Part shown: positions 23,436 to 35,049 of the stretch, one piece after another
Layout: each line of letters starts with the position of its first letter
How positions within the stretch are numbered: the first letter of the stretch is position 1
From: Clavelina lepadiformis
Taxonomy: Eukaryota > Chordata > Ascidiacea > Aplousobranchia > Clavelinidae
DNA length: 64,000 bases
Direction: 5' to 3'
Assembly: GCF_947623445.1 (NCBI RefSeq)
Contig: NC_135242.1
Span: forward strand, 1,736,001-1,800,000
Notes under the pieces: generated by a model
The model's database searches: none
The model's input: only the letters and a program-made list of their open reading frames with translations
What the model was told of the DNA's origin: nothing
Position numbers and translations under genes: made by a program

Positions 23436-24595
23436 TTATGTGTGTACAAATGTTCCATCTAACCACTCCGTTTTTTCACCAGTGTGCGTCACTTGGTGCC
23501 TGGCAAGAGAAAACTTTGACCGAAATCGCTTTTCACAGATTTCGCAAATCCATGGTTTTTCTCCATTGTGGCATCTCATATGGGTTTTTAAGCAGGTTCC
23601 AGAAGACAGCCGTTTAGGACATATTGGGCATTGGATTGGCATCTCTTTAGTATGTATACGAAGATGTCGCTTTAATTTGTATTCTTCTCGGAAGCGTTGT
23701 CCGCAAGTCACACACGGCCAAGGTTTGTCTCCAGTGTGCGTAAGCAGATGTCTATTGAGTCTATATTTATGCGGAAAAGATTTTTCGCAATATTTGCATG
23801 TGTACGGCTTGATAGTGCTGTGTAGTTGCTTGTGTATACATAGATATCTTCTCTTCACAAATGATTTATCACAAACATCGCAAATAAACTTTTCGTCATT
23901 CAGTGTCTCATCGTATTTTAGTGGCGTCTCGCTTTCCTCAAGCAACTTGCATTGCATTTCAGCAACAAGATCAGCTTTACCAAAAGAAATTCTTAAGTGT
24001 TTTTTTGCAGATTCTTTCTTGTCTTGATTGTATTTAGATTTTACTTGAAATGATTCAATGGAAAGTTTCTGCTTTTTGGTCACACTTCTAGTTGTGATTG
24101 CATCAATGGAAAGTTTCTGCTTTTTTGGACACTTTCGGTTGTAGTGTTTTCGAAAAGGTACTTTTTTGTTTTTCTATCAGATTTCTGTGATGGTTGTTGT
24201 TCCAGAACTGTTAAAGGCTCTTCTCTAACGATAACAACACGAGATGAAAAAGATCCAGATCTGGAGGAGCACTGTTTGGCCGAGATGCTGGGATCCAACT
24301 CAGTGTGTGGGGGATCTGGCATCACAGGATGCTGTTGATTCCCATGAGATAAACATGGAAGGTCTTGACTTGGTTCATCTGTGGTTTTAGTTTTTTCTTC
24401 TTCGGTTAATGGCATCCTTTTGTTTGCTTCTGCTTTAAGTTGCTTCAAATTTAATTCCTCGATTTTTTCTTCCATTTTTATAAATTCCTTCTTCATATCT
24501 TTTCTAATCGATTTCAATTCTCGCAAAATCAAGTTTCCTATTGCCTTCATTATAACAACATTATCAACTTGCACACCAGCTATTAAAGATTCCAT
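23436..24595 (-). pseudogene. ZNF type B, frameshifted (copy B1)
   Basis: The ATG is at 24595 (MESLIAGVQVDNVVIMKAIG). The first part carries the QVD module and coiled coil and runs to about 24080. A one-base loss relative to B2 and B3, in the lysine-rich stretch near 24120, puts the five-finger half (24083-23436) in another frame. The psi-K-x-E motif of B2 and B3 (VKDEP, K124) is VREEP here, so the sumoylation-type lysine is also gone. The fingers (FICDVCDKSF to CEICEKRFRSKF) and the tail EWLDGTFVHT are intact. On the minus strand a strong acceptor (TTTTTCTTTACAG) lies about 17 bases before the ATG. Confidence 0.85.
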
Positions 24596-24639
24596 ATTTA
24601 CTTAGAAACAACCTGTAAAGAAAAACAGTAAGTGACAAT

Positions 24640-25080
24640 TAGAAATTAAATGTTACGATTTAGAAAACAGTAATGACAACAATGTGACTGGATTATCTTA
24701 AAATATGATAAAATGAAAAAGTGTGATAACAAAAACCAGTATTGTGAAATCTTCAAGACTAGAATTTGAAACTATTTCCTTATTTTTTTAACGTTCAGTT
24801 AGAACTCAGACCAGGAACTTTATACTATAAATTGCTTTCAATATATACAATGTCTACTTGCACACAACCTGAATGACATGCTGTACATTACAGTGAACTG
24901 AACCAAATAAACTAAAACTGCAGAAACAGATAAAAATAAATTCATACCACATCTAGATAATTAACAGACAAGATACAATAGAAAGATGAATAAACTGTTT
25001 ACAAATTATTTTAAGCTGGCAAATTTGCCAAAAGATCTATTTGACTATCTCAATTTGTATGGCCATTCTACCAGTATAAA
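24640..25080. repeat. Duplicated spacer also found near 46.67 and 47.17 kb
   Basis: The stretch from about 24750 ('aatcctcaagactagaatttg') recurs at about 46680 and 47170 with the same downstream order. It marks a duplicated segment that also contains the type E ZNF remnant. ZNF-C, expected here by comparison with blocks II and III, is absent. Confidence 0.6.
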
Positions 25081-25485
25081 TTCTTATATGCTTTACAATT
25101 CAAACCAAGTGCAGCCATGCAATTAACCCCGCATTAAGGACAGAAGTTTTCCAGTACAGGTGTTCACTGCTGATATCAGCCATCAATCTTGTGATTCGTG
25201 AAAAACATTTGTGACAGATCTGGCATGGATAAGGTCACTTTGAGTGCAAGACCAAATGAGTCTGCAACTTTAAATTGTGTTTGATGTAGTTACCACAAAA
25301 AATGCAAAAGAAAAATTTGTTTGTCTTTTTAAGCAAAGCACGAATTATGATTTTGTTAGTATTGCTTTTACCACTTGCTGTGAATTTATTGAAATGTTAT
25401 TCATGGTATTGTGGCATTCTTCATGTGATTTTCTGTCAAGAAAAGTTTGGAGTACTGACAATTTTATTTGTGATATTTTCCTTAA
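25080..25485 (-). pseudogene. Type E ZNF 3' half: decayed fingers
   Basis: A minus-strand frame around 25310-25190 reads FFCIFCGNYIKHNLKLQTHLVLH, then PYPCQICHKCFSRITRL: one good C2H2 finger and one decayed one, separated by a stop. The paralogous stretch at 47560-47760 has the same finger with a cysteine changed to arginine (FRIFCGNYIKHNLKFQTH). The N-terminal half of this gene is at 28417-28783, beyond the 2.93-kb insertion. Confidence 0.6.
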
Positions 25486-28416
25486 GGGGCAATACCCATT
25501 TGAAAGAGATAGGCTTTTCAATGCAAAGTACATTAAATCAAGACGCTACTGTCGCAAATCCACATCATAAACCTACACTGAATTTTGGCTTGCAACGACA
25601 TCTAGGTCAGGACTGTCTGCAGTCTTAATTTGGACAAAATCCATGTACTCAGTTTTCTATAACAGCTACCTAAACTTTACAGCAAGTTTTGAACTTAAAC
25701 ATTTAGCACAAATTCTCCAAAAAAGCAAAAACTCAAACCCACAAAAAATATACAATTTAGCCTAAACCTGGAACCAGCTGTCTCCAAAACAACAACAAAA
25801 CTACTTCACATCGACATCACATGCGCATTGGACCGGAAAATTTCTTACTTTTTTTAATATGACGCATTGAGTGCAAACACGTAATAATCACTGTGTTGCC
25901 GGCTCAAAATTGTCTTTCTGTTGGGAATTGAGCCCTTATAGGGGATTTTTTAGTCCGACTGTCTAAGGTTAAAGACGCTTGCATTAGAACATACCAACTG
26001 AAAGTCCAACGTGCGCGAAAGATTGGTCATCTCTATCAAAAAGAGCTTGAACGTTTATCAAATAGAGCAAATTTACACTATCCGCTAGATGGCGATTAGA
26101 GCACAGACATCCTTAATTGGTCAAAAGACATCAATTAAGGTTAAAATTCTGAACCAGCCACAAGTAATTTAGTCCCATTGAAAATCTATGCGTTGTGTAC
26201 GACATGGCGAAACGCAGGAAGCCTGGAACAAGATTATAATTCAACAATACGCTAGCAGGATCTGGCAAAAAGGCGATTTTATGTGTTGCCAGATTATCTT
26301 AGGAGCGCTCGCAGGAAAGTCGTAGGAAGACGACGTCTAGCAGTAATATAGACAAGACACACCTACTGATAACATAAAAACTGCGATCGTATTTATTTCC
26401 GTTTTGTAAATCAACATGGAGCGCGACCTAGGCCCTAGGGGAGAAGCTTGCCAAAGATTTGCAAGGGATGGCTTGGTCGTTAAAGTTCTCACAACTGACA
26501 ACGATTTAAAGGTTTTTAACGGATTTTCCAAGCAAATGCAATCAACTCAAGAACAACCAGTAACACGTGAGACAAGCTGTGTCCATACCTTTCAATTCCT
26601 TGGTCGGCGTTTTCGAAAGCTTTGCATAGGTAAGTTCTTTACAAAAGAAAACACTACCAGCGCGATGAAAGCACGTTCGCGAAAAAAGTTTTCCATCCAT
26701 TTTCAGTCGAGGTTGTTTGCTTAGTACGAAGCCTGCATCGAAAATCACTTGAAAAGGATCTTCAAACTGTGACAAGTCTGCTAAACAACGCAACAGAAGC
26801 TGTTTTAGCCGGCCTGCAAGATGATCACAGCGAATGAATGTCGACGGTTTTCTTTCGTTCGCCGTGGTAAACCGCGACCACTGTTATGGAACAAGAACAA
26901 AATACGTCTTGTACTAAATGACAAATCATAATTGCTTTGCAAACAGACCGTTGCCAAATACTCAGTCAATGAATTTTGGGTGTAATATGTTGAGGTAAAA
27001 CCAACAAAAAATGCAAAAGTGTAAACGATACATTTTCGAAAACGCTGCCGACAGGCAGCCATTTTGAAAACACAATACCTGGTCGATTGCAACTTGCAGC
27101 TTTATGTCGAAACAATGGTTTTGGTAGCGCCATCAGCAGTACCAATGGCTTGCGATGGATAGGGCTTTCGTTTACAGTCAGGCTTCCCAGCAACAAAATG
27201 GATGCAGTCGCTCGTCGAAGACGTAAATTCTGAAAAGAAGGGCCATTGAAATAGCATGATTTAGGCGAAACAGTTGTAGAAACTTACAAAAATAACCATA
27301 GCAACTATTGTTGTACCTAATGCTCAAAGCCTGTAAAGGCAATTTTTAAAACCTCATGGCCGAAACAGTATTGATGATGATTGCATCACTAACTTGAAAT
27401 GTTCACGTCGGCTGGCTCTAAAATGAAGCGATATGGATCGACGCAAAGCCGCAAATGACTTACTTGCAAATCACATGCAAGCGGTAAAATTGATTTATGT
27501 ACTACTGGCATATATGTCAGTCAATGATCGCCCAGCTCCTGGCCGTCAAAGTTGATGCTACCATTCCGTTATCGGTCATTGTGCTAATCCAGAGAGACAA
27601 GACTCGTTAGAAGCCAGGCGAACCATGTCCTTTGTTAAATTTTCTATCAGCTTTTTCATCGTTTGTCTGCGTACATTTTAATAAAATATTAGTGCTTTAT
27701 GCTTTTATTAACTTAAAACGCATCTATTCTGTCAGAAAAATACGTACACTTCATTATAGCACGAAAACAATAACTGTCCTACCAGTTTTGCAAATAAAAT
27801 GAATAAACAAAAAATTAAACGCCGTTAAATACAAAAAAGACAGCCAAAAGTATTTCTGGAAAGTGTGCAATCAAATTTTAGTTAATAGCCTAGCCCAAAG
27901 ACAAGCTAGCAAGTTAAGTAAGCCTAAAAACTGAGTTTTACATTCATAATAAATTTTTAGCTTAAGGGGTCAATACCCATTTGAAAGAGATAGGCTTTTC
28001 AATGCAAAGTACATTAAATCAAGACGCTACTGTCGCAAATCCACATCATAAACCTACACTGAATTTTGGCTTGCAACGCCATCTAGGTCAGGACTGTCTG
28101 CAGTCTTAATTTGGACAAAATCCATGTCCTCAGTTTTCTATAACAGCTACCTAAACTTTACAGCAAGTTTTGAACTTAAACATTTAGCACAAATTCTCCA
28201 AAAAAGCAAAAACTCAAACCCACAAAAAATATACAATTTAGCCTAAACCTGGAACCAGCTGTCTCCAAAACAACAACAAAACTACTTCACATCGACATCA
28301 CATGCGCATTGGACCGGAAAATTTCTTACTTTTTTTAATATGACGCATTGAGTGCAAACACGTAATAATCACTGTGTTGCCGGCTCAAAATTGTCTTTAT
28401 ATTGGGAATTGAGCCC
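25486..28416. mobile_element. 2.93-kb insertion with 450-bp direct terminal repeats
   Basis: Comparison with the uninterrupted paralogous locus at about 47.91 kb ('gatattttccttaatctacg') shows that everything from 25486 to 28416 was inserted, with TTAA on both sides (25482-25485 and 28417-28420). The two ends, 25486-25935 and 27966-28416, are direct repeats of each other with about four differences, so the insertion is recent. Each repeat also begins GGGG(T)CAATACCC and ends GGGAATTGAGCCC, a short inverted repeat, and the right one alone is flanked by TTAA. The 2.03-kb interior has no recognisable transposase, gag or pol. It is either a composite of two TTAA-type MITEs carrying captured DNA or a non-coding LTR-like element; I favour the first. 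Confidence 0.75.
26416..26724 (+). CDS. Unrecognised 102-codon frame inside the insertion
   Basis: The frame starts MERDLGPRGEACQRFARDGL and ends RKKFSIHFQSRLFA. It is basic and has a perfect-looking splice donor (ATAG|GTAAGTTC) at about 26629, so a first exon of some host or element gene is conceivable. No domain is recognised. An overlapping minus-strand frame of 83 codons weakens the case. It is listed because it is the best coding candidate in the 2-kb interior. Confidence 0.2.
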   Translation: MERDLGPRGEACQRFARDGLVVKVLTTDNDLKVFNGFSKQMQSTQEQPVTRETSCVHTFQFLGRRFRKLCIGKFFTKENTTSAMKARSRKKFSIHFQSRLFA

Positions 28417-28783
28417 TTAATCTATGATTGAGGGTGAGAGTCTCCTTTGTATAGCGTCTTTAACTCCAGAAGTAATTGCATCACTAGATTTAGTTTGGGA
28501 AACCTTCTTCTCAGAATAAGATTCCTGAAAACAAATGTTGATACCAGACTCTGCGACTGATGGCTGGGAAGTTTCTTCAAACTGCATTGCATTGTTCATG
28601 ATTTCAACTTTCTCTGTTTCTGCAAGAATCTTTGACACCATATTGTCCATATTTTCTTGCGCTTTTGCAAATTCCATCGTCATACCTTGTCACATTGACT
28701 TAAATTCTTGTAAAATGGCATTAACGTGACAGTTAGTTTTGAATCCAGCATAAACTTGTATTGTACCAAGGTCACGCTCTATC
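28417..28783 (-). pseudogene. Type E ZNF N-terminal exon, start lost (copy E1)
   Basis: It aligns with E2 at 47921-48274 throughout (QEFKSM, MTMEFAKAQENMDNMVSKIL, SEKKVSQTKSSDAITSGVKD). The initiator is ATA instead of ATG, and a stop lies just after EFKSM. Its own downstream fingers are displaced by the insertion at 25486-28416. It has no coding capacity as it stands. Confidence 0.75.
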
Positions 28784-29269
28784 GTTCATATTAATAATGA
28801 ATGAAACTAATTACAAGCTACTTCCTGAAAAAATTGGTTGCTTTAAAAAACAAAAATGGTACAATCAATGATAGGCGCCGACTTAAAGGGATACAGGATG
28901 ACCACGTCAGTTGACGACTTTTACTACAGGGTGGCGGCAACCAAATTGTCATGCTCCAATTTTATCACAAATACATCTTGCATAACATCAGGTAAACTAC
29001 TCAACATAAAACTACAACAAATTTTAGGACTCTATCTTCAAAATTTACTACAAAGTAAAGAACTGCAGTGATTTTCACATACAAAAAGATTCCCTGTTGT
29101 TTTAAAAAATGTTTCTAAAGACTTCTGCATAGTTTCAAGATGCAAAGCACACAAAGTCATCTTAAACGACATAACACACCATAAACAGTGGTACACATAC
29201 ACACAACATAAACAGTGCTCATATCACTTAAAAATCATAGGGCAATGGTGCTAAAATAGATAGTTAAAT

Positions 29270-29395
29270 GATCTTGCAAATCGGTGCTTCTGGCATTGAT
29301 AAGGTTGCTTTTCAGTGTGAGTTATCATACGAGTTTTCAAATTGCTGGTTGGGGTAAATGACTATTGACACACCTAGCATTGATAAACTTCCTGA
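29270..29395 (-). pseudogene. Decayed downstream finger exon of the D1 unit
   Basis: After a minus-strand acceptor-like TTTTTTCAG the frame reads EVYQC and then TPTSNLKTRMITHTEKQPYQCQ, with stops at positions that are cysteine or lysine in other copies. The same exon-like piece follows the type D units at 44590-44776 and 49640-49815. Confidence 0.55.
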
Positions 29396-29664
29396 AAAAA
29401 CAAACTATTTGTCAAAAACAACCACATAGTGAAAATTTATGTTTCATGAAACATAAAAAGTTATTGATAAAACATGAAAAGTGGACAAATAAAACACAAA
29501 CAAATAGATGCAGCTTCTGGATAAATGGTTTGTAAATGTTTTTCAAGGCTAAGTTTTTGTCCAAAGACCTTTTCAAAATATTTACATTGCCCCAATGTGA
29601 GTTTTAATATGAGTTAATAATTATCACTTCAACCTAAGTGACTTTTGACAAAAAATAAACTTTG

Positions 29665-30981
29665 TTAAGGTTGCTCTCCAGTGTGATTTGTCATATGAGT
29701 TTTCAATTTGCTGCTATAGGAAAATGACTGCTGGCACACATCGCATTGATAAGGTCGCTCTCCAGTGTGGATTCTCATATGACTTTGCAGATTGCTCTTT
29801 AGGGAAAATGACTTGTGGCAAACATCGCATTGATAAGGTCGCTCTCCAGTGTGAGTTCTCATATGAATCTTTAATTTGCTGCTTTGGGTGAATGATTTGC
29901 TGCACACATCGCATTGATAAGGTTGCTCTCCAGTGTGACTTCTCATATGATTTTTTAAACTGCAATTTTGGGTGAATGACTTGTGGCACACATCGCATTG
30001 ATAAGGTTGCTCTCCAGTGTGAGTTCTCATATGACTTTTCAATTTTTTTCTATAAGAAAATGACTTGTGGCACACATCGCATTGATAAGGTTGCTCTCCA
30101 GTGTGACTTCTCTTATGAGTTTTTAAATTGCTGTGTTGGTTAAATGACTTGTGGCACACATCGCATTGATAAGGTCGCTCTCCAGTGTGAGTTCTCATAT
30201 GAGTTTTTAAATTGCTGTGTTGGTTAAATGACTTGTGGCACACATCGCATTGATAAGGTCGCTCTCCAGTGTGAGTACTCACATGAGTTTTCAAACTGCT
30301 GCTAACGGAAAATGACTTGTGGCACACATAGCATTGATAAGGTCGCTCTCCAGTGTGACTTCTCATATGAGTTTTTAAATTGCTGCGTTGGTTAAATGAC
30401 TTGTGGCACACACTGCATTGATAAGAACTCACTCCAGTGTGCGTACTCATATGAGTTTTCAAACTGCTGGTAACGGAAAATGGCTTGTGGCACATCTCCA
30501 CAGAATCGCTGCAGTCTTCATCTGAGTTTCTTGCAACACAGCTTTTTGGTTTAACAATTTTGACTGTGGCATTTACTCCATTCTCTGATTGAGGAGAAAA
30601 ATTATTTAACATGGATATACTTGGGTCATCAATCTTAGTCTGTGAAACCTCATATTCTTCCAACAGCAAAGGTTCTTCTTTGATAGCTTCAACAAGAGGA
30701 AAGTCTGGTGCCTTTTCGGAATAAACTTCCTCAATATTAAGGCTGATATCTGATTTTATAACTGTTGTTTGCAATGTTTCTTTAACTGGCAATGCATTGT
30801 TCATGGTTTCAGTTTTATTTATCTCTGCAAGAAGCGTTGAAATCAAATCTCCCATGCTTTCTTGTATTTTTACAAATTCTATCTTCATATCTTGTCGCAT
30901 TGATTTAAATTCTTGTGAAATCATATCACTGATTGATTTTAACAAAGTGTCAACTTGCATACCAACTGGTTGACAATCCAT
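29665..30981 (-). CDS. C2H2 zinc-finger protein, type D (copy D1)
   Basis: 438 residues in one frame; the ATG at 30981-30979 gives MDCQPVGMQVDTLLKSISDM. Residues 1-55 are the QVD module plus coiled coil (ISQEFKSMRQDMKIEFVKIQ). IKEEP at about 100-104 is a sumoylation-type motif followed by LLLEEYEVSQTKIDDPSISM. Nine complete fingers with TGERPYQC linkers run from about residue 189 to 433, after a half finger (CHKPFSVTSSLKTHMSTH) that has lost its first cysteine. By comparison with D2, about 54 residues, including the usual lead finger, were deleted in frame before it. Fingers 3 and 4 share the helix QHSNLKTH. The stop in TGEQP is the normal end of this family. Probably a sequence-specific nuclear regulator. 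Confidence 0.88.
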   Translation of the reverse strand: MDCQPVGMQVDTLLKSISDMISQEFKSMRQDMKIEFVKIQESMGDLISTLLAEINKTETMNNALPVKETLQTTVIKSDISLNIEEVYSEKAPDFPLVEAIKEEPLLLEEYEVSQTKIDDPSISMLNNFSPQSENGVNATVKIVKPKSCVARNSDEDCSDSVEMCHKPFSVTSSLKTHMSTHTGVSSYQCSVCHKSFNQRSNLKTHMRSHTGERPYQCYVCHKSFSVSSSLKTHVSTHTGERPYQCDVCHKSFNQHSNLKTHMRTHTGERPYQCDVCHKSFNQHSNLKTHKRSHTGEQPYQCDVCHKSFSYRKKLKSHMRTHTGEQPYQCDVCHKSFTQNCSLKNHMRSHTGEQPYQCDVCSKSFTQSSKLKIHMRTHTGERPYQCDVCHKSFSLKSNLQSHMRIHTGERPYQCDVCQQSFSYSSKLKTHMTNHTGEQP

Positions 30982-31499
30982 TGCCTGATTAGTGATTAAT
31001 TATCATACAACTTTTTAATCTATTTGCTGAAAAAAACTTAAAATATTTGAAGATTTTGTTGATAGCGGAAAACTGATAATGATAATGTGTAACGAAAACT
31101 GTTGAAATAAAAATAATATATCTAAATAAATTTTCTCTAAAATTGCTACACAGTAAAGAACAGCAGTAACTGTCACATACAAAAACAAATAAGATTCCCT
31201 GTTGTTTTCGAAGAATGTTTCTAAAGACTTCTGCATATTTTCAACATGCAAAACACACGAAATCAGCTTAAATGACATTACACACCAGTTGGAAACTAAA
31301 CTAACCCAAAATTGGCACACACCATAAACAGTTCTCAAATCACTTAAAAATCTTAGAGCAACACATTTATGAAAGTTATATCTGAATTAAGTGTTAAATT
31401 CTGTTTGATGTGATGTTGAAAATTACTGATAAATGACCATTGATTTGATTGAAAGTTTTAGGTTCACTTGACATCTTCATATCATACTATTTGCACTAG

Positions 31500-31980
31500 T
31501 GAAGACTATTCCAACTGTTTCAACAGTTTCGTTTATGATATCATTGTTTAATTTAATGATGATTAATAACGTTTCGAATTGACTTGCTTGGTTGAGTTTT
31601 CAACCTGGTTAAACAATCGTTTTAATGTAAGTAATGCCTCAGCGAGATGCAATAAAATTGCTTCACACACAATGCTTCTAGACAGTACTTTGTCATACTG
31701 CTAAAGAATTCAAGGGAAAAAACAAACAAAATGCAACACATAACGGCCATAGGAGTCTTAGGAAAACACATACTTGTGATCTGACACTAATGGTAGTGAT
31801 GTTTCTTCAGTGGGACATTGCATTGTTCATGGTTTCAGTTTCTTTTGTTTCTTCCATCTGCATATCCAATCGCATTGATTTGAAATCTTGTCATATCATA
31901 TCACTGATTGCTTTCAATAAAGATGTTCATGTTTCATGATGTGATTCATGATGTTCAATTCCATGTTTCCTGGATGACAC
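31500..31980 (-). pseudogene. Type D ZNF N-terminal relic
   Basis: A minus-strand remnant of the N-terminal module (QDFKSMRLDMQMEETKETET, then MNNAMSH), with stops. It is followed by the same conserved flank as the relics at 190-628, 44165-44583 and 48860-49640 ('gtttatgatatcattgtttaat' pieces). It has no fingers. Confidence 0.6.
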
Positions 31981-31984
31981 TACG

Positions 31985-33100
31985 TGGTTTTACTGTGATA
32001 ATAAATTTAAAACCTATTTACTAAAAAAAACAAAAGTTAAAAGAAACTAATACAATAATATGTAATCTACAATGCAAGTAAAAATATAAAACATTAAATT
32101 CAAAAACTTCAACATAATAATACATAATCTAGTTAACAAAATCATAACAAAAGTTTCTGCTTTGACGATGGATAGAGAAAGATGCCAATTGCAATCATTA
32201 AAAAATGAGACACTTTGTAATTTTTCGTCTAAACAACAGTAAAACGAAAGAGCGAAGTGAATTTGCATGAATACTACTAATGTTTGATGACAATCTATGT
32301 CAAAAGTAATATTAACAAATTCAATTGATTTAATTGCATAGAGCAGATGCTTCCATACTTGTGACAGCAACTGTTTTGTCACTAAATGAAAAATGCAGAA
32401 CTATATTCAAGCCTCACTATTGAAGTTGAACCTGACAATGGACTTACTAAAACTTATAAACCAAAGCCAACAAAACTTACAAAGTAAATGATAATGTCAA
32501 TTCTGGAATAAAGAGTGCACGAAAAACGAGATAACTTTTTATAAAACCTAGAAACCAACTTTCTTTCATAAAGATACTTTAATCGACACAAGGTGATGAT
32601 TTTGTTGTTGATTTTGCTTTAGATTAGAAAACAATGAGCGGTAGGCAATATCGGTCATGAAGTAACATGCACAATGTTGATTAAACAATTATCAATTCAC
32701 TATATCATTCAAAACTAAAAATATCAAAAGCTAATTGCCAACTACAATCAGTCAATCACGGAGTGGATGCTTTTGGTTTATTGGAATAAACATTGTTGAA
32801 ACTATTGAAATGGAAAGTCAAAAAACCAACCACAAAGTTGCAAAAACAAGATAAAAGATAAGGAAATGTTTTTTAATGCTGGAATTATGCAACTATTCCA
32901 CTTGTCCAAATATAATCCTAATACTACAGAGCTAAGTAAGAAAAAGCAAGGACAAGGATCTCATTAAAAAGTGATTCTTGTGACTGCATTCGATGTTATC
33001 CAATAAAATTAATAAAACAAATCTGTTTCTTGTCTGTTAACTCAGTCAACTTTACTGTTTAATTTTCACATCAGACCAGTGCAAAACCAAACATACAAAA
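31985..33100. repeat. Type D 5'-flank copy and AT-rich spacer
   Basis: Up to about 32400 this matches the upstream flanks at 6640 and 51690 ('acaataatatgtaatctacaa' and neighbours). Beyond that no similarity or gene is seen. Confidence 0.45.
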
Positions 33101-33107
33101 AGGTTTG

Positions 33108-33187
33108 GCACGCGAGTTGTTGATATGTTGACATTGACATTATTTATAAACTGGCACACTGCATACGAAAGGTTGCCGACCTCTGCC
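33108..33187. mobile_element. hAT right-end fragment
   Basis: The sequence ends GGTTGCCGACCTCTG, whose reverse complement CAGAGGTCGGCAACC is a common hAT terminus, preceded by 'ggcacgcgagttgttg'. No matching left end or target duplication was found, so it is a truncated piece. Confidence 0.45.
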
Positions 33188-33749
33188 TTAGTAGTTTAGA
33201 AGAAATCCAAGTAAATATTTGTTATATCTGTTATTTGCAGCACATTACATTAAGTACAGTACAGACATAGGTGATTGTTTTCCATGATCACAATCAACTT
33301 GAAATAAACACAAACTGAATTACTACATTCACATGCACCGCAGATGCCAGGCAAACACTCACAGCTTTTACGTTACATGCTTCGCAGTGCTGATCACTAC
33401 ATAACTGTCACTACTGTTGCTGATCACTACATAATTGAACAGTTATCATGGACATCGATACAAAATGAAATCGGTACGCTTTTTTAACAGTGGTTTCAAT
33501 ACAACATTTTTTTCACTTTTTTTCCTCCCCCTCCTTCCTTCGCCTTCGTTTTTTTATCCTCCTGCGCCGTGTATCTGGATGTGGGAAAGCAAAATTATGG
33601 TGTACAAGGAAGCGGCTGCTGTACACTGCGACTTGTAGCCAAATGCTTTTGTGCAGGTAAGGTGTCGTCTTATACAATAAAGATTTTTATTTATTTTGAT
33701 AATAAACATCGGTATCGGTTTTAAACACTAGAAGAACAAATCGGAGCAA

Positions 33750-34130
33750 AAGTTTGCGTCTCCTTTGTTTGGAGACACCAATTAGCCCAAGTGTGCAATG
33801 TTGTTTCGGAAAACAAATCTTGGGTGTGCACTTGTTTATTACATACAATGGGTGTGCACCATAATCTGCAGTCTGGGTCAGTGGCACTGCACAGTGTACA
33901 AATTGCTGTAAAAGAAGAACTCTGCAACTAATTTTCAATATTTTTTATTTATCGTCCTTTAATTATACTGGGCATAGGTTGGAGACATAGGTTTATTCTG
34001 GTGTGCAATACTATTTCAGAAAAACATCTGAAATCTGGGCCAGTGGCACAGCGTAGGCCTAGTTTGCAAATCGTTGAAAAAAAAGAACTTAGCTACTAAT
34101 TTTCAATATTTTTTATTTATCGTGTAGGAA
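33750..34130. repeat. Diverged tandem duplication, about 180 bp x 2
   Basis: Two consecutive stretches share 'tctgggtcagtggcactgc' or its near match, and both end 'aattttcaatattttttattta' (about 33930-33950 and 34100-34125). No gene is associated. Confidence 0.6.
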
Positions 34131-35049
34131 TTTACTAGCTTTTCTGGCATCAGCAAATTAGTAACTACCAAGTATTTAACGCGTATTACATCTAAAATGG
34201 CCACTTCGACAGTAATTAAACCTGGCTCTGTTTTTGCTTCAGCTGAGTAAGCTAAACAAGCGAACAGTGGGTGGTATACACAGGGGATTACCCGTTTGCG
34301 TGACAATGTTTTAACAAAAACAGAGATTCTCCCATTGCAGCGTAACATGTTCTTTAACCTTAAACATTATTATTTATTTGCAAGCAAATGCGATGCAGAT
34401 GAAAAAATGTTTTCGTTTTAAACTTTGGTTGTATTTTTTACTATCGTTAACGTACCACAACCTGAAAATGACTTTCTTGAAAATGTACGCATAAAATGTC
34501 TACTGGTTCTGGAGCAAAATAAGAAAATGTGATATATTCTATTTGTATTTGCCGTGGGCTCCATGGCATTTAAAATGTCGAATGGTCGTTTCTATGTACT
34601 CAGGCTGCTTTTGCTAATGCTGTTTCTTATTTGCATTGTTATGTACAGGGAAAGCCCCTTTAAGCGCAAGAAATCGTGACGTCAAAGAAAAGACAAATAT
34701 TAATTGTAAAATTCAACACATTATGAAGCAAGTGTTGAGTATTTACGCAATAATTGTAATCTAAAAAAAAATCTAATGATAGTTTGGCAACGAAACTTTA
34801 AGCAATTCTTTTTCCTGCAGTTCGTTTAGTGCTCTAAAGATGTTCTTCTACAAATGCATGTACGTCGACATGTGTCGAAAGGCTCGTATAGACGGGAAAG
34901 CTCCCAACGCAAAAGTTTTAAAGTATGACACGAAACAGGAAATCAGGTAAAATGCGCGAATAGCCAGAGCAGGTTCAGTGATAAATGCTTTATGGTGATG
35001 TGGCATGATAATCTTTATCCTCGGACTGGGAAATATCTTTACACGTGTG

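Noticed and set aside
23440-24027. Long plus-strand frames opposite ZNF-B (also 41209-41796 and 59816-60403)
   Set aside because: They mirror the zinc-finger codons of the minus-strand genes and carry no motif of their own.
25936-27965. Insertion interior as a coding retroelement
   Set aside because: No capsid, protease, polymerase or integrase similarity was seen on either strand, and no clear primer site or purine tract at the inner borders.
29700-30490. Regular 84-bp repeats that could be mistaken for a repeat array or CRISPR
   Set aside because: The period equals 28 codons and the translation is a C2H2 finger array.
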